Positions 47,991-57,363 of a stretch of DNA of 64,000 nt are shown piece by piece. The position numbers were made by a program, and so were the translations under genes. The DNA is taken from the NCBI GenBank assembly GCA_008973525.1, contig WACJ01000010.1, positions 1 to 64,000 of the forward strand, read 5' to 3'. This stretch comes from Stenopsyche tienmushanensis. Taxonomy: Eukaryota > Arthropoda > Insecta > Trichoptera > Stenopsychidae. Position 1 is the stretch's first letter; each line of letters opens with the position of its first letter. The notes under the pieces are model-generated. The model did no database searches, had not been told where the DNA came from, and saw nothing but the letters and a program-made list of their open reading frames with translations.

Positions 47991-48065
47991 TTTGCGGACT
48001 ACCAATATCATATCCAGAAGTGTATCAACATAGGAGGATACTATTTCGAATATTTTCGACTGAAT
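47991..48065 (+). pseudogene. mariner remnant copy 2, C-terminus
   Basis: The translation includes QKCINIGGYYFEYF, the C-terminal end of the mariner interrupted at 46342. Copy 1 has the matching QKYINAGKCYFEDF-type ending. About 50 bp of mariner between the two halves are missing at the junction. Confidence 0.7.
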
Positions 48066-48229
48066 ATGTTGAATTTATGATTTGGATGCATTACTTTTAG
48101 GACGCAACCGGTATGAAATCAAGTTTTACGACTATTATCTCCAAGAATCACGAATGTAAGTTGAAGAAATCACTTATGCCATAATTAAGTGAGCTCACCG
48201 CTTGTTCATAAAATTGGCTTACTTCGCGA

Positions 48230-48860
48230 GGATATCTTATTTAGGCGCAGCACGTTGCCCCGGGGTTAATCGTCCTCGGCTTTTGCTCCTCTTCTCTGGC
48301 GTAAGCCCCCCGCGTACGTAACGGAATTAGGCGAGAAATTTCAGAACGAGGATGTGTCATTGGATGCGCGCTAAGTGAGGTTTACCTGTCGTCTCCGGGA
48401 CGTGTCTCATCTCATTAGCGTTATATAATTTTAATCGCACGAAATACGTATGTCCTCCTCGTAGCAATTACCCTTTGAGACGCAAACGGAGCGATTCCCA
48501 TTCTGCGCGAATACTCCGGACCATCGCATAGGTGGAGTTGCTGTAGTTAGCGGAGTTGGAGCTGCTGGAGTTTGGAATTGGAGTTGGAGTTGCGACTGCG
48601 CCCCCCACCCCGGTCGCGCGCCAGTCGCTCAGCGCCAGTTTCGGGTCGACGTCGGTGGCGCGCGGACGTGGCGACATCGACGGAAGCGCGGTCGCAACTC
48701 GAACTACTTCCAACACTCATTTCTACCCCGTACAACTCACTCAAACAACCCCCAAAGTGCCGAATCTTTGATCCGCGAGATAAACTCCTCACATACATGC
48801 GCCTGCATGTGTTTGTTTTCAGTGATGTGATCTACGAAATAAGTTTTGGATTATCCATGT
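48230..48860. promoter_or_regulatory. GC-rich island, candidate promoter / 5' exon
   Basis: The only long GC- and CpG-rich stretch in the window (CCCCGGGG, GCGTACGTAACG, CGCGCGCCAG, GTCGACGTCGG). A TTATATAA box lies at about 48421-48428. On the minus strand GACAG|GTAAAC at 48386/48385 is a good splice donor. On the + strand TTTGTTTTCAG at 48811-48821 is a good acceptor. GGAGTT repeats occupy 48545-48590. All frames over 48468-48862 are open because of composition, and none shows a known domain. Transcription direction is undecided. Confidence 0.4.
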
Positions 48861-50504
48861 AATTTTTCGTTTAAAATAATTGTGTTAAAGTGCCTGTTTA
48901 TTAATGGTTTTATTGCTTCGATTGGATGATTGGGATGTTATTAATTAACTCATTAACGCCCCCCAGTGAATTCAAACATGCTTAATAGCCCCCAGGGGCT
49001 TTCTTTTGATAGCCGGTCGTCGCTTCTATGAAAAAAAAGGTCTAATAAATTAGTCTTTTAATTAATTAATTAATGTGATTTATTATTTTATTATATTCCT
49101 ATCGAAAATAAAAAGGTTCAATTATGTATCAATTAATATTTAAAAAGGTTGGTTCGAATTGATTACCATCATTTTGTTGGTAACGACAAACTAATTTAAA
49201 ATGTGGCCGTCTACCGCATAGAGCTGTAGTGAAGATGGAAACCCGCAATAATGACAAGGACATGTAATTTACGTTCCTCCACTTTAACCATATAATAGTT
49301 CCTGCAGATAATTCGCTATGGAAATCGGAAATATCGAAAAATTGGGGATTCTTTTAACGCAAAAATGCGACACATTTGGCACAAATTGCGACAATCCCCC
49401 TTTTAAATCGTATCCGCAAATCACAAAAAAATACGCCAAAACCTCCAAGCGAGTTCTCGTTTTCCCAATAGCGACATTACGTAAATTCGATATCAAAAAA
49501 AAAAAAAAAAAAAAAAGGAAAACACTTTCCTTTGTGCTTTCGCTATCGTCCCATCGTATGCTTTAAAAAGAACCTCCTTTTTGATATGTAGTGATAAAAT
49601 CTACCGTTCCCCGTTATTTACATTAATCACGAAGCAAAATACAAGCCAAGGAATACCCCATCGTGTCGGCTTAGCTCCCGCCGCATTTCACCATTAATTT
49701 TAATTGGCGAAATCGCAAGGAAGCGCCGCTATAGTTTTTCTTCTTTAGCTTTTAATGTGACGTCCGTACATCTCCCTAATTAACTTTTATTAATTAACCG
49801 TAATTGAAAAATATGGGCCGCCGAAAAGCCTCCGCAGATTTATTACACTCTATAATTGGGCCCCCCACGGAAAATAAATCGCATTTTTTTAATGCCGTCC
49901 CATAATCGCAGTCGAAGAATAATGGCGCTTTATCTTGGACCGGGAAGAAAAATTCGCAAATCATACTGACGTTCGGAAAACAGACGTCCAATTAGGGAGG
50001 CAACGATTCGATATCGGATGCCAAAAATATCAAAGCGCTGTGTATATATGTACACATTTAATTATACAAAAAAAATGGATGAACAATCATATATTAATTT
50101 TAAAATGGCACACAATCTCTTCAAAAACAATGGTTTTATAGAAAAATAATCGATTCACCACAATATTATACATACATAAAAGATCAGACCAATAACACAC
50201 TCAACAACAAATTGAAATTAAATTTTGATTTGGAACATTAATCAATACATTATCTTAAATTTAAATTCATACTCATAATAGACTTATAACTCTTAAGAGA
50301 ATAGACATCATTTCATGTACTTGATAATGTAGAATGATAAAAACGACTTGCCATTAAAAGCGTGACAGATTACATTGTATAATTATTGCTAAGGAATGCG
50401 CATAATTGCATAACTTTCAAGTTGCAGGAAAACTTCGAAAAGTATATCAAATTATTTTGCTGAATATCTCTATGAAAGATTTTTACTGAAATGTTTCATA
50501 AAAA
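48861..50504. other. AT-rich DNA with possible enhancer-like block and an A22 run
   Basis: A run of 22 A lies at 49495-49516. From 49620 to 50020 the DNA is non-repetitive and carries many homeodomain-type sites (TAATTA, TTAATTAA, TTTTATTAATTAACC) mixed with GC-rich words, close to the GC-rich island. A regulatory role is inference. No gene seen. Confidence 0.35.
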
Positions 50505-51280
50505 TACAGTAGAACTTCGATTATCCGGATTAATTGGAGATGAATAATCGAAAATAATCATAATTGACATGGAAAGTATGAATCATTTTTATTCGTCTAG
50601 ATTTGCATACACGCACCAGTATAAAACATATTTTTTAATTAAAAAAATCAATTATCAATTTTAGCTTTAAGCTAGTCCTTCTATTAGAAGCTGAAAAATG
50701 ACGAATGTTCTTAATTAGTTGTCCTTAATTACACTATTCTTAACACTTAAAAGGCTCAGAATGTGTAGGACTAATATCTCCCTCCTCGCAAATCTCTTCT
50801 TCGTCTTCTTGCTCTTGTTCTTCCGAGGCAGATATTTATTTTATTTTTTTCTCATCATTCAAAATTTGGAATCCAGGATCGTTTGCATCGTAATTTAACC
50901 AAACTTCATCGCATTTACCACATATAAAAATTTGTGCGATTGCTTCCAAAATGTCCCCTATATCAGGTTTTATCGCGTTACTGGAACTTAGTCAAGATCT
51001 TTTCAAAATTTTGTTTCGTGAATTTTTCAAAGTTGACACATCTTAAGAATTCCAAATATCTGCTGCAATGTAGCAACAATTTTTTAAATTTATTTTCTTG
51101 TGGAAGCTAATAACTTTTTCTCCGTTATATTCGTCTGCTAGTAATAATCGTCGACGCATCTGATATCTATGTAAACTGAGTTTTTATATTTCTTGTATGA
51201 ACTGTTTTATAACTTAACCATTTATCTAGACTTTTTTCTGCAGTGACAGTCTGTATCTGTCTACTGCATTTGTACACACC

Positions 51281-51317
51281 ATTTTCACATACTAAAAAAA
51301 ATTTAGTATGTGAAAAT
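51281..51317. repeat. perfect 16-bp inverted repeat with 5-nt loop
   Basis: ATTTTCACATACTAAA at 51281-51296 is followed by five A and then its exact complement at 51302-51317. It lies in the transposase region of the Tigger remnant, where the second arm is not expected, so it probably arose by a local template-switch event. Confidence 0.8.
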
Positions 51318-51424
51318 ATTTTTTTTTTCAATATAATCATTGATTTCTCATCAGCATTGTATATAAATTCATTCTTCTCTACAAATAATTTCAATAAATG
51401 TGTTTGCTGAAAGTATGTCATCAG

Positions 51425-52127
51425 TAGGGCTTGTACAAAAACCGATATTCTTCAAAACCGGTTTTCGGTTTTCAGTTTTCGAACGAAACCGGTTTCCACC
51501 GGTTTTCGGTTTTAAGAGATATAAAATTAAAATAATGGATATATTTATATTATTTTAATATTATTCAATATTAAATGCATTACAAAAACTTGCATTATAT
51601 AGAAACGGTATTACATCTATATTATAATCACCAAAATAAATAAAAATACAATAATTGGCACATGCAATCAAACATTTTTAAGTCAAATTTAATATTATCA
51701 AAACAATCAATAATCATAACAAATATGTAGTTATTATTATTGTTTCTAGTCAAATATAAGAAATAAAACAAAAAAATGAAATTTTAATTCTTATTTATTT
51801 ATTCTGCCTGATTTAGGATTTTTTTTTTTCAGAAAACATAATACATCAGCTGATATTAAATGACGATCTTCTATTTTTCCCCTCTTTGGTTAGTTGACTC
51901 ATACAGCGTAAATTCTGCTTTTAACGATTTGATGTTAAGCTATTATTTAATATTATTGTAATGTTATAATGATTCAATATTATTCGTCCAAAATTCTTAG
52001 AAAATGAAAAAATAGTTTTTATATTCAAAACTGAGTTTTCAGGATCAAAAAACCGGTTTTCGAATATCACAATTTTTGCCTAAAAAACCGGGTTTTCAAA
52101 ACTGGTTTTGAAAACAGACAAGCCCTA
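51425..52127 (-). mobile_element. hAT-A element 4, nested in Tigger
   Basis: A 703-bp reverse-oriented copy. Ends are TAGGGCTTGTACAAAAACCG at the left and ACAGACAAGCCCTA at the right. Flanks GTCATCAG (51417-51424) and GTCAGCAA (52128-52135) match at 6 of 8 and fit nTnnnnAn. Subterminal arrays are TTCAAAACCGGTTTTCGG, AAACCGGTTTCCACCGG and AAAAAACCGGTTTTCG. The interior is AT-rich without recognisable transposase. It interrupts the Tigger transposase between the HTH and the catalytic region. Confidence 0.92.
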
Positions 52128-52393
52128 GTCAGCAAAAAGGTTTTTCCTATGAATTCCTACGAATGTCGTTCTTTGAAATTTTCAAGCCAATCCGAACTTG
52201 CTTCAAAGGTGGAATCCCCATTTAAATTTGTATTGAAAAATATTGCATTTTCACTCAATAATGGACCATATAAATTGGTTGTCCAATTGATCGTCTTTGT
52301 ATGAACCACATAAAAATATACTCTTCCGTTTCTGTTTTTCCTGATTTTTCCATAACTTTTTCCGAAAACCCGGATAATTGAGGTTCTACTATA

Positions 52394-53765
52394 GATTAAT
52401 TTAAACAGCATTAAATCTTTAGCGCATCATTGGGATATTGAAACTAAATCTTATCAATGAATGCAATAAAAATTGATTAGCCTTTTTTTATTTATAAACT
52501 ATTTTTTTTTGAAATAATATTTATGACGTGTTTAACTTTTCCTTGATCATAATATATTTACTACAACTCGACTCTTAACTCGGGAGTATCGATTTAAAAT
52601 ATAATGGATACGGGGTTCAGATTTTTTTAAAAATTCTTATGAAATACTCAGTTGGTCGATCGATTGATAAGATGAACACCATCAATCTTGCAAATTAGTT
52701 GAAACGGTGAAATTTTTAACACAATCTAAATTTGAGCCTAAATTAAAATGATCATTAATATATATTCTGATTCAATTATATATATTTTATCGTATAAAAT
52801 GAACAAATCGAGTCGAAAATCGATTGCTTATTCATTTTACTGTCTATGTTCCATTAATTATTCCCCAATTCTAACGCATTCTGTTCAATGCTTCCGAAAT
52901 TATCATAATAAAAATATTACACAATAGCAATGTAAATGGCATATTGCATTGTCCAAACATATTGTTTTATGTCATTTATGCCCAAAAACCAGCATTACCA
53001 TCAATATTTTCCATAGTTCATGGATACAATTAATATAGCAGACCAATTTCCACAATTATATCAACAAAAGCTATCAGAACAATCATAACAAAAGTGTAAA
53101 ACAAACAATCGTATTTCAACATGATATAAAATTTTGAGAAATCTGCCAATTTGCATTGATATTTATCCAGGTATGAGCTTATTTCAATGAAAAAAGGTAT
53201 AACATGGCTTTGTTCGTTGTCATAATTGAACCAAAGCGAAATTGATATTGTAATAGCAAGTACGAGCTCAGGTGGACTCTTTACCTTCTGGCGTAAATCA
53301 ACGACATTGACTAATGATTTGGTGAAGATTCGCTGCATATTTCTTCATAACACTGACAAATAACTTTTTAAGATAACATGGATTTAATGAATATAAATAC
53401 GTTCATGAATATAACGAAAATACACAAGTTTGTGCAATCATTTCATCATTTAATGTCCATAATCAGATTTTACCTGCAATTGCACCATCTGAATTTGACT
53501 CAAATGTTATACCAAATTTAATAACTTTGTTCTATATGAGTATTTAGTTCAATTTCGAGTATTCAATTTGGAATATGATTGTTTGAAATGCACAGTTTTA
53601 ACACGTTATGGTCCGAGGCATCCGCATTAAATTTTGCCTGGAGTCCGGGCGAATTTCACTAAAAAATCATATAAAATAACTTCTTTTCAAAAAATTATAT
53701 AATTCTTAAGCCAGATTGAAACCAATTTTTTGAAAACGAAGTTTACTGCATTGATATATGTTAAT
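52394..53765. other. unassigned AT-rich DNA
   Basis: 52552-52630 repeats the segment at 38379-38460. TTAACACGTTATGGTCCGAG near 53598 resembles a TTAA-element end, but no partner was found. The open frame at 53030-53338 (102 residues, hydrophobic) has no recognisable domain. Confidence 0.4.
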
Positions 53766-54152
53766 TAGGGCTTGCTGGTTTCCAAAAACCGATTTTGAAA
53801 ATCCGGTTTTTAGGTAAAAATTGTGAATTTCGAAAATTGGTTTTTTGGTCCTGAAAATCCGGTCTTAAATTACAAAAAATTAAATTATCATTTATCTAAG
53901 AATTTTGCCCACTTCTTAAAGGGTTAACAAGGATTTATTCTAATCTCGCGGCAGAAATAAATGTTGAAGAGGAGTGTGTAGAAATAGTTGAAGATAAATC
54001 AGTGTTATGATTTTAATATTAAAAAAAATCGATATAACTTAAATATAACTGTTATTTTAATTTCATATTTCTTAAAACCAAAAACCGGTTTCGTTCGAAA
54101 AATGAAAACCGAAAACCGGTTTTGAAAAATGTCGGTTTTTGTTTAAGCCCGT
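53766..54152 (+). mobile_element. hAT-A element 5 (deletion derivative)
   Basis: About 387 bp, the shortest copy. The left end TAGGGCTTGCTGG is intact and the right end is GTCGGTTTTTGTTTAAGCCC. Subterminal motifs are AATTGGTTTTTTGGTCC, AAAACCAAAAACCGGTTTCG and AAACCGAAAACCGGTTTTG. In the middle, ACTTCTTAAAGGGTTAAC (to 53928) resembles the right end of the family-1 TTAA MITE. The sequence after it matches that following the MITE in element 2. The TSD is unclear. Confidence 0.83.
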
Positions 54153-56592
54153 GTTAGGCCTAGTGTTAATATAACAATGGCTTTCAATATGTGTGTGTAC
54201 CAAAGTAAACAAAGAAAAAATAGTTTATGAATAAAATTGAATAACCCTGAAAATTTTAAATAGCAACATTAAGTTAGTTCATAACAGAAATTAAAAGAAT
54301 AACAGAAAAATAATACTTTAATAAGATCCTGGTCTTGAGGCTCTTGACGTGATTGCCATTTGTCTTTAGAGCGATCGTTAAAAAATCAAAATTATAATAA
54401 CATTATTGAGATGAAAAAATATTAATCACACTTTATTTATAAAACCTCTCGGATACGGATACGGATTATCTGTTTATTTATTTTATATCTTGGTAACGTC
54501 TAGTATTAACTACTAACGGTTACTTATCTACCTTAACATGAGCATCAAGTATTAAAATTATGAAACAAAAATTTTATAAAAACAAAAAAGATAATCGAGA
54601 GTCCGCTGTAATTACTTTTATAAACATTTTTAAATTAGCTTATATAAAATACCTTCAGACACATACGTGTTGGGCTTTGAGGCAATAAAAAAAATCTTAA
54701 GTGCTTTGTCTGCTAACGCCGACGTAGACGATCACTTAACACTCTTAGTTCTTTTCTATTATGCCTCTTAGGATACAGTATCTCAAATCGTTTTATTCGA
54801 TAATACGTGTCCATTATGTGATGTACCTCCGATGGAATATTTATTTTTGTTTGCCCAAATATCATCGATGTTCAGTGCATTTTAAGACTATTTTAAATGT
54901 AAAACGCCCCTTAGATGAATGCTTTCGTTCCGTATTGTTTCGAATTTAAATACGTTATGGGATGGAAGATTAATCACAGATAAATTCTTAAAAATCGTGG
55001 TGTAAATTAAAGTTTTTATCGTCGAAAAGTGTTCACACAATGTATTTGGCATGGGTCCATTTAGACAAAAAAGTGATAAATTGAACTGAGCGCCTTAGCG
55101 TCTACTTCTTTACCAGAAAAAAAAACGATACAATAATTTATATATTGTATTATTATGTTTATTGCGTGCTTTAATGATTGTGCCTTGATTTTAAAAAATG
55201 TCTCAAAATTAAATGCAATTTTTGTTAAATTTATCTTTCAATATGTGTACTATTTCTAGGTATTTATTCGGAATTGTCGAACGAAATAGCTTTCATGTGT
55301 GCGTATAGGAAGTTTTTTTGGTATCCAAGATTCTTGCAATACACTTAACTTGATTTACGAAAAGTTTTAGAAGACACTCAAAGTTATTGAGAAAGAAGTC
55401 ACCGATGCCTATCTCGAAGTTGTCAATTTATATTTTCTACTTGGCATTTCTCTTTCATTTCACAAATCATTAATAAATAATCTTAATCGTGTGCTATTTT
55501 GCTGAAAAATTTGATAAACCAATTGATAAATTTGCATACTCTTTGAATCGAATATAAAATACGAACCTTATCGATGATTCAAATTACTAATTTGATAAAC
55601 GACAATTGTTATCTGCTAAGCAATTTGAAGAAATTTAGGTCATAGCTATTTAGATAGGAATAGAATCCAGAGAAATTCCCACATTCTCGATGCTCCTGAA
55701 TTGAATTCCTAATATGTACCATAAGCACTTCGCGCAATTTACATACTGTATGCAAATTCAAAGGGTATGAATATAGTTTTTTTTTCCTTATCGGTTCTTT
55801 TGTATGCAAAATTAAGGTTACGCTCATAGGGTAAACGAGTGAAATATTTTGCGAAAATTTATCAAAACGCTTCTAGAGCTTTCCGACAACATATTTTTTT
55901 TTTAAATTCCAAATCCAATTTCGTTAAGCTTTTTTCACCTCGTTCAACGATTGGAGAGCTGTCCTCATAGTGATTCATTCAAATTCGGATAGAATAAATG
56001 TCACTCGGGAGAGATCTAGGAAGTATTTTGTATAGGGTAGCAATTTCCGGTTTAATTCGGTTAAAACATTCATGGTGAGGTGGTTTCCATTGCAACCCCA
56101 CACGGTTCTCGCATTCAAGTGCTTACTTCAGAGATGCATCGTTTCTGGGTCAATAATTTAAGCCTGTGAGGTGGAAAAACTCTTTAATACACACACAAAA
56201 TATTGATCAGAATGTGCATATTGTGTCTCGGAATGGAATAATTATATTATCTTCTTTATGGGAAAATTATAGCATCGCATCTTGTTTCTTTGATCTCTAA
56301 CATTTCAGCATAAAGAAAGATCATTGTATCATTAAATCAGCATTATTGGAGATTTTACTATTTTATTGCCACTCATTAATTATGTTGGAGCTCTTTCATC
56401 CACCAAACCATCCATAATATTTTCTTATAATATATCACATCACTCAATAAGTTCGTAGGGATTTTTTCCCTTTAAAAGTTTATCTTTTTCATTTAGGATC
56501 GTTTTATCTCTACTTCTAAATATGTCTAAGTACTAAAATATGTTTTTATGAAGCTTTAGGTTAAGTCAACTTTAATGTCTTTTAGTATCAAC
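54153..56592. other. unassigned AT-rich DNA
   Basis: No recognised coding region or element. 55900-56170 is less AT-biased but shows no motif I can name. Confidence 0.45.
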
Positions 56593-57363
56593 TAAGGATT
56601 GTCGGTTTCCAAAAAACGATTTTGGAAATTCGATTTTTGGACAAAAATTGTGAAATTCGAAAACCGGTTTTTTTATCCTAAAATTCCGGTTTTGAATATA
56701 AAAATTAAATTTTTATTATTTAAGAATTTTGGACGAAAAATTTTGAATCGTTTGCTTGACCGTGTAATAAATTGTAAAAATATTGACAACCATTTTTATT
56801 TTCCGTGTTATAAACTTTTTCTTGCATGTTTTTATCTAAAATCTAATTATTGACAAAATTAACGAATATAATTAGGAATTGCTAGAACACTTTACACAAG
56901 AGTTCAAAAGGCTAAACTATATTTACTCTATTTCAATATTCAGCAAAAGGGTGTTTTTATTATCTGAAAATTTTGTCACAAAAATAAGATCGTCATTAAA
57001 AAACAAATCAGTTGATGTGTTATGTTTTCTGAAAAAATATTTCCTAAATAAAGCAGAATAAATTAGAATCCATATTTAATTTTTGTGCTTCAATAACTTC
57101 TCCAAATGACGACTAAAAAGAATAACTTTTTGCAATAATAACTGCATATTTTATTCTGATAATTTTAAATTTAGCTTAAAAATGTTTAATTGCATGTGTC
57201 AATGAGATTTTATTATTTTATTTTTTTGGTTATTATATTCGAAGAATTTTATTATATCTGTTATTTTAATTTCATATATTTCTTAAAACCGAAAACCGGT
57301 TTCGTTCGAAAACCAAAAACATAAAACCGGATTTGAAGAATATCGATTTTCGTATAAGCCCTA
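56593..57363 (+). mobile_element. hAT-A element 6
   Basis: A 771-bp copy starting TAAGGATTGTCGG and ending CGTATAAGCCCTA. Flanks GTATCAAC (56585-56592) and ATATAAAC (57364-57371) match at 6 of 8 and fit nTnnnnAn. Subterminal motifs: GAAAACCGGTTTTTTTATCC and AAAACCGAAAACCGGTTTCG. It contains a remnant of the transposase tail (56879-57061). Confidence 0.87.
56879..57061 (+). pseudogene. hAT transposase C-terminal remnant
   Basis: A 60-residue open frame whose second half reads LLSENFVTKIRSSLKNKSVD, then VLCFLKKYFLNK. It aligns with FSAAGCLVTKIRSRLNDETL of element 1 and with the LCFLR.YF end typical of hAT dimerisation domains. The EAERAFS motif is not preserved. Together with element 1 it shows that the family descends from an autonomous hAT. 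Confidence 0.72.

Larger units (their letters stand above)
50507..52391 (-). mobile_element. pogo/Tigger (Jerky-like) element with nested hAT
   Basis: The left end is CAGTAGAACTTCGATTATCC after TA (50505-50506). The right end, read inward, is TAGTAGAACCTCAATTATCC next to TA (52392-52393). Minus-strand frames read from the right: GPLLSENAIFFN, FEASSDWLENFKERHS (CENP-B-type HTH), then, beyond the nested hAT, FIYNADEKSM (the NADET catalytic motif, altered). Further on come LLLADEYNGEKVIS, NCCYIAADIWNSL and EVWLNYDANDPGFQILNDEK, the Tigger/Jerky C-terminal region. Several frameshifts and stops; non-functional. Without the insert it would be about 1.17 kb. Confidence 0.9.

Noticed and set aside
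48468..48862. Four overlapping open frames on both strands
   Set aside because: Open because the DNA is GC-rich and contains GGAGTT repeats. No domain and no start context; kept only as a promoter or exon candidate.
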